This document shows positions 35,524 to 44,220 of a stretch of 64,000 bases of DNA, piece by piece. The DNA is from [Clostridium] citroniae WAL-17108 (GTDB lineage Bacteria; Bacillota; Clostridia; Lachnospirales; Lachnospiraceae). The stretch lies in assembly GCF_000233455.1 (NCBI RefSeq), contig NZ_JH376423.1, forward strand, positions 1 through 64,000. The letters run 5' to 3'. The stretch's first letter is position 1. The number at the start of each line of letters is the position of its first letter. The notes beneath the pieces were generated by a model. The model made no database searches. It was not told the origin of the DNA and was given only the letters and a program-made list of their open reading frames with translations. The translations under genes and the position numbers were made by a program.

Positions 35524-35850
35524 TCAAAGCGTCTTGGATAAACCCTTCAAATAGGCGAGGGCCAGCTGCTTATCTTCCTGGGGAAGAGCTGTGAAAAGTG
35601 AAAGACAGAGGGCCTGTTCAGAAGTCAACCCCTGTTTGCTGCGGTTTGGTTCAAAGAAATCGGAAACAGTGATGCCAAATCCCTGGCATAATTTGAAAAG
35701 GGTTGGGATGGATGGCATGTTCTGTTTATTGATCATGGTGTTTAAGGTGGAATATGTGATTCCTGCTGCTTTGGAGAGCTGGTAGTAGGACCAATGCCGT
35801 TCTTCACAAAGCTCCTGAATGCGCTCCAACGGATTTATCATATCATCCAT
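35524..35850 (-). CDS. XRE-family transcriptional regulator
   Basis: A 108-residue protein with an N-terminal HTH_3 domain (ERIQELCEERHWSYYQLSKA, AGITYSTLNTMIN) and a short helical C-terminus (LSLFTALPQEDKQLALAYLKG). ATG 35850 is chosen because GAGG lies six bases upstream; the open frame goes back to 35913. It is divergent from the small gene at 36036 and may regulate it or the giant surface protein gene; repeats of aaacgtt in the intergenic region could be its sites. Confidence 0.8.
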   Translation of the reverse strand: MDDMINPLERIQELCEERHWSYYQLSKAAGITYSTLNTMINKQNMPSIPTLFKLCQGFGITVSDFFEPNRSKQGLTSEQALCLSLFTALPQEDKQLALAYLKGLSKTL

Positions 35851-36035
35851 GAAAAACCTCACTGTTAAAATAGTCAAAATTGGGCCATTTCTATTATATA
35901 TGAGAAATTTCAATTAACCCAGATACTATTGTACGTCATTGATAAGACGAATAAACGTTACTTACGGCGGAAACGTTTGGAAGAAAACTAAAAAAAACGC
36001 GGTATGATCATAATGGAAGAAAGGTGGTGACGACA

Positions 36036-36401
36036 ATGGACAGGTTGACCATGCTTTGGATCCAGGCATTACATGGATCCGGAAAAGCGTACAGAAAGCT
36101 GGGCCTGGTGTTTGCCGCGGGCGGCATAGAGGAACGGACATTGGCAAAGATTTGCCTGGAGAGGTCCATGGAATTGGGGGATGAATACGGTTTTTTTCTG
36201 TACCACAAGCTTTTTTGCAAAGGAGGCCAGGTAATTGACGACTTTTCCTATAGGACAATATGCAACGAATATATACGGGCCAGGAGCCTGGTAAAGCGAA
36301 GACAATTAAAACCATATCTTGAATTGGGGACAAAAAAACAGAGAGCTTTATTCCGCGCACACTATGCCAGGTGCAAAAACGCTGAGACAAGGAAAAATTG
36401 A
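36036..36401 (+). CDS. Small protein of unknown function
   Basis: A 121-residue basic protein that is not recognised. It begins with DRLTMLWIQALHGSGKAYRK, has many Arg/Lys/Cys residues and ends KKQRALFRAHYARCKNAETRKN in two pieces around a helical core. No signal peptide. AAGGTGGTGA precedes ATG 36036 (GTG 36024 also possible). It lies between the regulator and the giant surface gene. It could be an accessory to regulation; no direct evidence. Confidence 0.5.
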   Translation: MDRLTMLWIQALHGSGKAYRKLGLVFAAGGIEERTLAKICLERSMELGDEYGFFLYHKLFCKGGQVIDDFSYRTICNEYIRARSLVKRRQLKPYLELGTKKQRALFRAHYARCKNAETRKN

Positions 36402-36518
36402 GACAATAAAACGAAAAGACGTTGATATATATATACGAAAATACGTTATAATGTGTAATAATCAGAAAGGGGACGGCTTGCATGGATCAATGCCTCCCTG
36501 AATAAATGGAGGTACATA

Positions 36519-39500
36519 ATGAAGAGGACAAAATTAGTAAAAGGAAGTGCTAAAAGGGCAATTGCAGTGGCATCTGCTTTTATGATGACCTGCGTTTCAG
36601 TTGTGGCAAGCCCTGGGTTGGGCACGGCCACTGCGTATGCCAAGGAGGCCGGTATTACAGGACAGGAAGCGGATCCTAAAGCAGATACGGATGCAGATCC
36701 GAAAGCAGATCCGGTATCAGATCCGGCAGCTGGGGACAAAGCTGGGGGGAAAGAGGACAAAGGGGAAAACAATCCGGAAGCGGGCAATGGGGAGACAGAG
36801 GATAAAACGGAAAGCGGAAAAGGAAACCCCGAAACAGGAGATGGAGAATCGGAAGGAAATCCTGAAAAGGGAGACGGCGAAACGGAAGGAAATCCCGGAG
36901 CCGGAAATGAAGAGACAGAGGGAAATCCCGGAGCCGGAGACGGCGAAACAGAGGGGAACCCTGAAGCCGGAGACGGCGAAACAGAGGAGAACCCTGAAGC
37001 CGGAGACAGCGAAACAGAGGAGAACCCTGAAGCCGGAGACAGCGAAACAGAGGGGAACCCTGAAGCCGGAGACGGCGAAACGGAAGGAAACCCGGAATCT
37101 GGAGCCGGGGGCAGTGAAACAGAAGACAAATCAGAAGCCGGGGCCGAAGATCCTGAGGACCAGACTGCAAAAGGACAGCAGACTGCCCAAACCGCAACAT
37201 CAGTGCAGCCGGTTGCTGCGTCACAGGAGAGAGAGAACGGAAGCTGGTATATCATACTGGATGAAGACTGTGTGTTTGATGAGGAAAAAGGATATTATTA
37301 TAAAACAGACGAGAATGGGGATCCAACGGATGAGGTCATAAAAAATGAGTTTATCCAGCTGGATCACGCGGTGATCCATGTAGGCAAGGATGGGAAGAAA
37401 GAGACAAAGAAATGGATAGGAGACAAGGATGGCGGCTTCCGTTATGCGGACAGCAACGGAGAGATCATCATGGGTGAGGAGGCAAAGGCAGCAGGTAAGT
37501 ACTACGGCAATTTTGCTGATGACGGCTATTGGGAAGCAATCTCCTATACATTTTTTGAAAATGACGGAAAGCTGCAGTATGCGGGCAAGGATGGAAAGAT
37601 CGCGGCCAAAGAGGAGGAAGAAAGCTGGCAGCCTTATTACTTTGAGAATGATGATAATGGAACCAAATGCCTGCTGCCGTCCCAGTCCGGAGGGACGGAG
37701 GTGACATCCGCATGGGCTGAGGATCTGTGGATCGATGAAAACGGTTATCTTATGACCGGTGATGATATGAAGCCGGAAAAGATTGGCGATCGGTATTACA
37801 CCTTTGATGAGGAAGGGCACAGTACACTGGTTTTGGATTCCATTATTTATGACGCGGATGGGACGATCCTGTGCTATGTAGATGAAAATGGGGAAATGGT
37901 GAAGAACCAGTTTGTCTCCGATGGTGACCGCACCTATTATTTTGGCGATGACGGCGCCCAGGTGTTCCGCAAATGGATTGAGGGTGTGGACGAAAACGGC
38001 CAAGCCACATTCCGCTATATCAATGGCAAGGGTTATATGGTCTATGGCGATGTGAAAGTGGTGGGCGGATACTACGGTGAATTTGACATGGAGGGCTATT
38101 GGACCGCCATTGAAAACCAATTCTTTCAAGATAAATTGGATGACGGGACAGAGGTGACAAAATATTCCGGAAAAGGCGGAAAAGTTGCAGGTATCGGTGA
38201 AAAGGATGCCAGGCAGGACTATTGCTTTGTAAGTGACGAAAACGGCAGGAAATGCTATCTGCTGACCGAGGACGGAACAACCATGGGGCAGGCGGCATCC
38301 GGATGGGTGGAGGACTTATGGGTACAGGAAAACGGCTATCTGCTGACCGGACAGGAGAGCAGCCAGCATAAGATAGACGGCAAGTACTATAACTTTGACG
38401 GAGAGGGACACGCTGGCCTGATCACAGATTCCATTATTTTTAATGCAGACGGAACGATCCTGTGCGGTGTGGATGCCCAGGGAAACATGGTAAGGGAAGC
38501 GTTCTTTACCTTGGGAGACTTCACCTATTATTTTGATAAGGATGGGGCCCAGGTATTCCAGCAGTGGATCGAAGGTGTGGATGAAAGCGGAGAAAGAACA
38601 TACCGCTTTGTGAACAGCGAAGGATATATGGTTTGGAATACGACAACGGCGGCAGGCGGGCGTTACGGCGCCTTTGACTTAGACGGCTATTGGACTGCAA
38701 TTCCTAACACATTTTTTGAAGATAATGACGGAAAGCGGCAATACTCGGGCAAGGATGGCAGGATCGCAGGCGCGGGAGAGGGGGAGAACCGGCAGCCTTA
38801 TTCCTTCCTGTCTGACGAAACCGGAAAGACTAAGTGCCTGTTGGCGGCCGAAACCGTAAGTTCCCTGTGGATTGAAGATCTGCGGGTCGATGAAAATGGA
38901 TATCTGGTGACCGGAAACGATTTGGATAAACTGGAGATAGATGATAAGTACTACACGTTTAATATAGAGGGACACAGCACTTTGGTTACAAATACATTCA
39001 TCCGTGATCCGGAAACAAACAACATCCTATGCTACGTAGATGAAAATGGCGGCAAGGTACGCAGCAAAACCGAGTGGGAGATCGATGGCAATTATTATAA
39101 TTTTGAGGCGGATGGCTCAGGAATCATGATCACCAATGCGTTCATTCATGACCCGGACGGTAATATCCTGTATTATGTAGATGTATTTGGAGAAAAAGTG
39201 ACTGATGAGAAGCATAAGGAAATAGACGATAAGTTTTATGACTTTGATGCGTCAGGTATAGCTGCATTGATCACAAATTCCTTTATTTACTGGCAGGATG
39301 GGACGGTCCGGTGTTATGTGGGTGAGGATGGGGCAATCATGAAAAATGTACCCCAGCAGGAGATCGAAGGTAAATTCTATCAGCTTGATGAGCTGGGCGC
39401 AGTTACCTTGATCACCAATTCCTGTATATATGCTGCGGATGGACAGACCGTACTGTACTATGTGGATGAAAACGGAAACAAGGTGTCCAATGAAGACCAG

Positions 39501-42500
39501 AGGGAGATAAACGGCAGATATTACCGCTTGGACGAGAGGGGAAATGCCACGCTGATCACCAATGCGTTCATTTACGAGGCGGACGGCCAGACCGTTGCGT
39601 TTTATGTGGGTGCGGACGGCCTGAAGGTGACAAATGTACCCCAGCAGGAGGTGGAAGGCAAATATTACAGCATTGACGGGACCGGAAAGGTTACCTTGAT
39701 CGTGAGCGCCTTTATCACAGACAGGGAAAACACCTATTATGTAGATGAAGATGGAACCAAAGTGACTGATGAAAAACAAAAGGAGATAGATGGTAAATAT
39801 TATAACTTTGATGGGACCGGCAATGCCTCCCTGGTTATAAATGCCTTTATTTACGGATCAGACGGCCAGACGATTGCTTTTTATGTGGGTGCGGACGGCC
39901 TGAAGGTGACAGATGTGCCTCAGCAGGAGGTGGAAGGTAAATATTACAGCATTGACGGAGACGGCAGGATCACCTTGATCGTGAGTTCCTTTATTGAAGC
40001 CGGGGAGACTACCTATTATGTGGACGAAGACGGAAATAAAGTGACCAATGAGAAGCAAAAAGAAATAGGGGGCAAATATTATAGCTTTGATGGGTCGGGC
40101 AGCGCTTCCATGATCATAAACAGTTTTATTTTCAATGAGTCCGGGGACCCCCTGTATTACCTGGACGCACAGGGAGATAAGGTGACGGACCGGACCCAGG
40201 AGCTGATAGGGGAGAAATATTACAATATTAACGCAGAGGGGCAGGTCACACTGGTTACATCCGAGTTTATCCTTAAAGACAACGGAGATAAAATATGCTA
40301 CGTAGATGCAGACGGAAACAAAGTGATCAGCGTTACTGGAATGGAGATAGACGGCAAATATTATAACTTTAATGAGTCGGGCATCCCCACTATGATCTCA
40401 GCCGGGTTTGTGTATGACGAGTCCGGAAATCCTCTGTATTATCTGGATATAAATGGGGACAAGATAACGGATAAACAGCAGGAACTCATAGAAGAAAAGT
40501 TCTATGATATTGACGCGGACGGAAAGGTCACACTGATCAAAAACTCCCTGATCTATTCAGGTGACAGCATTTGGTGCTACGTTGGGGAAAATGGAGAACG
40601 GGTTACAAACGTAGACCAGCAGCCCATCGGGGATCAGTATTACAGGATTGATGAATCCGGCAATGTTATGCTGATCACATATGAATTTATCCTGGATTCC
40701 AACGGGGATAAGCTTTACTACATGGATGAAAATGGAAATAAGATCACCAGCCGGACATCTATGAACATAGAAGGTATGTATTACAGCTTTGATGATATGG
40801 GAAATGTCACCCTGATCATAAACTCCCTGATCCGTGACGGAGAACGCATCATATGCTATGTGGGGGAAGACGGGCAGATGGTGACAAATGCAGTCCAGAT
40901 GCTTATAGAAGGCAAATATTATAATATTGACGGGAGAGGCGCCGTGATCCTGATCACGGATTCCTTTATTGTGGATTCAGAGGGCAGGAACCTGTTCTAT
41001 GTAGGTGCGGATGGAAACAAAGTGATCAATGAGACAGGAAAGTTCATAGACGGTAAGTATTATAATATTGACGGAAACGGCCTGGCCTCCCTGATCACAG
41101 ATGCCTTTGTATACGACAGGCAGGGGAATATTGTATGCTTTGTTGATCCGGAGGGGAACATGGTGACTAACGCAAACCAGAAACTCATAGACGGCAGGTA
41201 TTACAACATTGACTTAAGCGGCAATGTCCATCTGATCACAGAAGATTTTATCCGTGATCCGGAGAGCGGAAGTATTGTATGCTATGTTGGCGCCAACGGC
41301 GATATGGTGACTGATAAGTTTGTATCTGACGGTGAACACACCTATTATTTTGGAACAGATGGGAAAATGATGCTCCGCCATTGGATCGAAGAGGTAAAAG
41401 GCGGGGAGAGAAAATTCCGCTATGTTGACGGCAAAGGGCGTATGCTTGTCAATGTGACAAAGGAAGTGGCAGGGTATTACGGAACCTTTGACAGTGCTGG
41501 CTATTGGACGGCGCTGGAGGACCAATTTTTCAGCACAAAGCTGGACAACGGGACCACAGTTAAAAAATATGCCCTTGAAGGCGGAAAGGTTGCCGGAATC
41601 GGAGAAAAGGCAGAGCGGTGGGATTACTGCTTTGTAAATGACAAAACAGGCACCCTGTGCTATCTGCTCTTTAATGATGAGAGCATCCAGACACCGGTGG
41701 AATCCACATGGATCAAAGATTTCTGGGTAAATGAAAGAGGATATCTGGCTATTTCGGCAGACGTGCCCGTGGATGGCGTGTATTACCGCTTTGACCAAGA
41801 AGGACACGGTACCCTGATTACCTATAAGGTTTCCTATGAACTGAACGGCGGAACCAATAACAGTGCAAATCCTTCAGGCTACACCGGAGCCATGAGCACC
41901 ATCCTGTTAAATGCGCCCTCAAGAAGCGGATATACCTTTGACGGCTGGTACACAGACGGCAGCTTCACAAACCGCGTCACGGAGATTGCGGGCAAGAGCC
42001 ATGGAAATATGACACTGTATGCAAAATGGACAGTGATTTCAAGCAGTGACGGAAGTGATGGAAGCAGCAGTGGAAGCGGAAGCAGTGGGAACAGCGGTAT
42101 GGGAACCGGAAACAGCAGTGCAGATAATGGAACCGGCAGCGCAAATGGCAGCACCGGTAATACGGCATCGGTAACAGTTACGGTGGAAGAAAATCAGACT
42201 GTGACCGTGCAGACCGGAGAAAGCACAGTAGCAGCATCTGCGGTCCAGACAGCGGCAGGAAGCATAAGCGGCAATACCATTGTTTCAACAGCAGAACCGG
42301 TGACCGTTCCCGTGGCGGGGGGACAGACGGCAGCTGTGGCAACCATAGCTGTGGGCATGGATGGTTCCTCCAGAACGCTTTTGGCCTCCCAGGTACAGGG
42401 AGCCGCTGTTCAGCAAAAGACTGTTACCATACAGGGAACAGAAGTAACGCAGAATGTGGTCGTATATGCGGACGGTACTCAGGTTTCACAGAAGTCCGGC

Positions 42501-42854
42501 ACCGCGGAGCTGGAGGGCTTTGACACGGCAGTTGTATTGGCGGAGCAGGCGATCCAAAGCGGTGTGCAAAGCGTTGCAGCAGTATACAATGACAAGGTGG
42601 ACATTGATCTGCATCAGTATCAGCAGGTCGGGGCAGCTGTCACATATGAGGTGGTTGCAGGAACAAACGGAGCAGTTTCACAGACGCAGATGGAGCAGAC
42701 CAGCTTTGCTCCCGGACAGGAGATCGCGGCACTGATCACAGATGCCAACGGAGGAGTAACGGCGATCACCATTGTGGTGGGTGAAAACGGGATCATCCAG
42801 TATCAGATTCCCGGCGTAAACTGTGTGGTCAGATTTATGAGCAAGCTTGCATAA
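36519..42854 (+). CDS. Giant secreted repeat protein with acidic linker and InlB-B-type repeat
   Basis: A 2111-residue exported protein. Residues 1-41 form a long signal peptide (KRTKLVKGSAKRAIAVASAF, cleavage near AYA). Residues about 45-225 are a Pro/Glu/Gly/Thr-rich acidic linker with eight 11-residue repeats. About 240-1770 consist of some 30 tandem choline/cell-wall-binding-like repeats (for example GKYYNFDGTGN with CYVDENG), in two size classes. One Listeria-Bacteroides (Flg_new) repeat (YTFDGWYTDGSF, LYAKW, about 1771-1835) precedes a Ser/Gly-rich stretch and a C-terminal beta-rich Thr/Val domain. No LPXTG is seen, so attachment is presumably by the repeats. GGAGGT precedes the start. 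Possible adhesin or surface matrix protein. Confidence 0.75.
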   Translation: MKRTKLVKGSAKRAIAVASAFMMTCVSVVASPGLGTATAYAKEAGITGQEADPKADTDADPKADPVSDPAAGDKAGGKEDKGENNPEAGNGETEDKTESGKGNPETGDGESEGNPEKGDGETEGNPGAGNEETEGNPGAGDGETEGNPEAGDGETEENPEAGDSETEENPEAGDSETEGNPEAGDGETEGNPESGAGGSETEDKSEAGAEDPEDQTAKGQQTAQTATSVQPVAASQERENGSWYIILDEDCVFDEEKGYYYKTDENGDPTDEVIKNEFIQLDHAVIHVGKDGKKETKKWIGDKDGGFRYADSNGEIIMGEEAKAAGKYYGNFADDGYWEAISYTFFENDGKLQYAGKDGKIAAKEEEESWQPYYFENDDNGTKCLLPSQSGGTEVTSAWAEDLWIDENGYLMTGDDMKPEKIGDRYYTFDEEGHSTLVLDSIIYDADGTILCYVDENGEMVKNQFVSDGDRTYYFGDDGAQVFRKWIEGVDENGQATFRYINGKGYMVYGDVKVVGGYYGEFDMEGYWTAIENQFFQDKLDDGTEVTKYSGKGGKVAGIGEKDARQDYCFVSDENGRKCYLLTEDGTTMGQAASGWVEDLWVQENGYLLTGQESSQHKIDGKYYNFDGEGHAGLITDSIIFNADGTILCGVDAQGNMVREAFFTLGDFTYYFDKDGAQVFQQWIEGVDESGERTYRFVNSEGYMVWNTTTAAGGRYGAFDLDGYWTAIPNTFFEDNDGKRQYSGKDGRIAGAGEGENRQPYSFLSDETGKTKCLLAAETVSSLWIEDLRVDENGYLVTGNDLDKLEIDDKYYTFNIEGHSTLVTNTFIRDPETNNILCYVDENGGKVRSKTEWEIDGNYYNFEADGSGIMITNAFIHDPDGNILYYVDVFGEKVTDEKHKEIDDKFYDFDASGIAALITNSFIYWQDGTVRCYVGEDGAIMKNVPQQEIEGKFYQLDELGAVTLITNSCIYAADGQTVLYYVDENGNKVSNEDQREINGRYYRLDERGNATLITNAFIYEADGQTVAFYVGADGLKVTNVPQQEVEGKYYSIDGTGKVTLIVSAFITDRENTYYVDEDGTKVTDEKQKEIDGKYYNFDGTGNASLVINAFIYGSDGQTIAFYVGADGLKVTDVPQQEVEGKYYSIDGDGRITLIVSSFIEAGETTYYVDEDGNKVTNEKQKEIGGKYYSFDGSGSASMIINSFIFNESGDPLYYLDAQGDKVTDRTQELIGEKYYNINAEGQVTLVTSEFILKDNGDKICYVDADGNKVISVTGMEIDGKYYNFNESGIPTMISAGFVYDESGNPLYYLDINGDKITDKQQELIEEKFYDIDADGKVTLIKNSLIYSGDSIWCYVGENGERVTNVDQQPIGDQYYRIDESGNVMLITYEFILDSNGDKLYYMDENGNKITSRTSMNIEGMYYSFDDMGNVTLIINSLIRDGERIICYVGEDGQMVTNAVQMLIEGKYYNIDGRGAVILITDSFIVDSEGRNLFYVGADGNKVINETGKFIDGKYYNIDGNGLASLITDAFVYDRQGNIVCFVDPEGNMVTNANQKLIDGRYYNIDLSGNVHLITEDFIRDPESGSIVCYVGANGDMVTDKFVSDGEHTYYFGTDGKMMLRHWIEEVKGGERKFRYVDGKGRMLVNVTKEVAGYYGTFDSAGYWTALEDQFFSTKLDNGTTVKKYALEGGKVAGIGEKAERWDYCFVNDKTGTLCYLLFNDESIQTPVESTWIKDFWVNERGYLAISADVPVDGVYYRFDQEGHGTLITYKVSYELNGGTNNSANPSGYTGAMSTILLNAPSRSGYTFDGWYTDGSFTNRVTEIAGKSHGNMTLYAKWTVISSSDGSDGSSSGSGSSGNSGMGTGNSSADNGTGSANGSTGNTASVTVTVEENQTVTVQTGESTVAASAVQTAAGSISGNTIVSTAEPVTVPVAGGQTAAVATIAVGMDGSSRTLLASQVQGAAVQQKTVTIQGTEVTQNVVVYADGTQVSQKSGTAELEGFDTAVVLAEQAIQSGVQSVAAVYNDKVDIDLHQYQQVGAAVTYEVVAGTNGAVSQTQMEQTSFAPGQEIAALITDANGGVTAITIVVGENGIIQYQIPGVNCVVRFMSKLA
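36837..37100. repeat. Eight tandem 33-bp repeats in the surface protein gene
   Basis: In-frame units encode GDGETEGNPEA with small changes (GDSETEENPEA and so on), residues about 107-194. In-frame copy changes would alter linker length without breaking the gene. Confidence 0.8.
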
Positions 42855-42874
42855 GCTTTGCTGAAAAGTCAGAG

Positions 42875-42913
42875 AGCCGGCAGAGGATAGGAAACTTCCT
42901 TTGCCGGCTTTTT
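42875..42913 (+). terminator. Intrinsic terminator after the giant surface protein gene
   Basis: agccggca-agga pairs with tcct-tgccggct, followed by ttttt. Confidence 0.8.
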
Positions 42914-42982
42914 GAATGTTGGGTCCGGACCATTTCACATAGTTTCTCTCATACGGTTTATCTGAAAAAGAATTATGAAATT

Positions 42983-43026
42983 GTAAGGATTATTAGATTG
43001 TATAAATTTGGTATTTTTACTATAAT
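42983..43026 (+). promoter_or_regulatory. Promoter with conserved upstream box, shared with 5941-5984
   Basis: taaggattatta, TTGTAT (42998-43003), a 17-base spacer and TATAAT (43021-43026). The box and elements match those before the paralogous gene at 6039 almost base for base. Confidence 0.65.
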
Positions 43027-43089
43027 GAGTATATGTAACTGGAAATTGTAACTGGAAATAATCCAAATGATAACAGAGAGGGGATCGTT

Positions 43090-44091
43090 ATGAAAAAGCA
43101 GAAAGCGTTATGCCTGGTCATGGCAGCTGTTATGACAGTCAGTTCCGGGTTTACTGCATTTGCATCCGACACAAAGATTGACAAAGTTAGGCTGGAATTT
43201 TCTTATGGTGAAACTCCTAAAAGCGGGGATGACATAGGTGACATTACGGTAAAGGCAGGGGGAAGTGAATACTATGTGGAGTCCGCGGAATACACCAACT
43301 CGGAGAACCAGGATACCTGGACATTAGGTGATGTACCGGAGGTAAAGGTTGAGCTTTCCGCCAGGGATGGCTACCGTTTTTCCTATACAAGCAAAAGCCA
43401 TTTTACCTTAAACGGATGCAATGCCAAGTTTAAAAGAGCCAAGGTTTATGACAGCGGCGATTATATAGAGGTTTATGCTGAACTGAAGCGGATTGGCGGA
43501 AAATTGGAAGGCACATCCAATCTTCAGTGGGAAGATACCGTAGCTGAATGGGATGAGATCGATGGGGCCAAGAGTTATGAGGTAAAGCTGCTTCGCGATG
43601 AGAAGACCGTGACAACAGTCAGTACCACGGGTACCTCCTATGATTTTGCGGGTTATTTTAACCGGGAAGGGGATTACACCTTCCGCGTAAGAGCCATCTC
43701 AACATACAATGACAAGGCAGGAGAGTGGTCGGACGATTCTGATTCCCTGTCCATTGACGAGGATGAAATTGCAAATTACGGCGGCAGCGGCCGCTGGGTA
43801 CAGGACGGCACAGGCTGGTGGTATTCCTATGACACCGGCGGTTATCCGGCATCCTGCTGGAAGCAGATCGATGGTGCCTGGTATCACTTTAACAGTTCAG
43901 GATATATGCAGACGGGATGGCTGAGACTGGACGGCGAATGGTATTATCTGGCAGGAAACGGAGCCATGATGATCGGATGGCAGGCCATTAACGGAAAGTG
44001 GTATTATCTGGGGACGGACGGTGTGATGTATGCGGACACATGGACTCCTGACGGCCGCTATGTGAACGGTTCCGGCGCCTGGGTACAGTAA
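43090..44091 (+). CDS. Secreted protein with Fn3-like region and choline-binding-type repeats (paralog)
   Basis: A 333-residue exported protein, paralog of the one at 6039. Signal peptide 1-26 (MKKQKALCLVMAAVMTVSSG, cleavage after AFA), the same beta-rich N-terminal region (GDDIGDITVKAGGSEYYVES) and the same Fn3-like stretch, then about four CW_binding_1-type repeats (GWLRLDGEWYYLAGNGAMM) versus about seven in the other copy. The C-terminal DTWTPDGRYVNGSGAWVQ is shared. AGAGAGGGG precedes the ATG. It may bind the same cell-wall ligand; function unknown. Confidence 0.8.
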   Translation: MKKQKALCLVMAAVMTVSSGFTAFASDTKIDKVRLEFSYGETPKSGDDIGDITVKAGGSEYYVESAEYTNSENQDTWTLGDVPEVKVELSARDGYRFSYTSKSHFTLNGCNAKFKRAKVYDSGDYIEVYAELKRIGGKLEGTSNLQWEDTVAEWDEIDGAKSYEVKLLRDEKTVTTVSTTGTSYDFAGYFNREGDYTFRVRAISTYNDKAGEWSDDSDSLSIDEDEIANYGGSGRWVQDGTGWWYSYDTGGYPASCWKQIDGAWYHFNSSGYMQTGWLRLDGEWYYLAGNGAMMIGWQAINGKWYYLGTDGVMYADTWTPDGRYVNGSGAWVQ

Positions 44092-44137
44092 GTGATTGTC
44101 AGGCCGAAAGGTTTTATAATTTGATGGAATAAAAAGA

Positions 44138-44180
44138 AAAGGACTGAATCCAGGAAAACATTTGATGGATTTGGTCCTTT
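44138..44180. terminator. Hairpin between the surface gene and the sigma-54 activator
   Basis: aaaggactgaatcca (44138-44152) pairs with tggatttggtccttt (44166-44180) with two non-Watson-Crick positions. The T-run is poor, so it may be a weak terminator or leader hairpin. Confidence 0.45.
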
Positions 44181-44220
44181 GTCCTATACTGAAAGAAAAC
44201 AGACAAAGGAGGAGCATGGG

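Noticed and set aside
36422..36452. Promoter for the giant surface protein (TTGATA / TATAAT)
   Set aside because: The spacer is 19 bases and the sequence is simple AT repeats, so support is too weak to list.
36837..37100. CRISPR array
   Set aside because: The repeats are contiguous, in frame and without unique spacers.
36446..37255. Long open frame of low complexity on the minus strand opposite the acidic repeats
   Set aside because: It is the antisense of the 33-bp repeat region (Pro/Ser-rich by necessity) and has no ribosome site.
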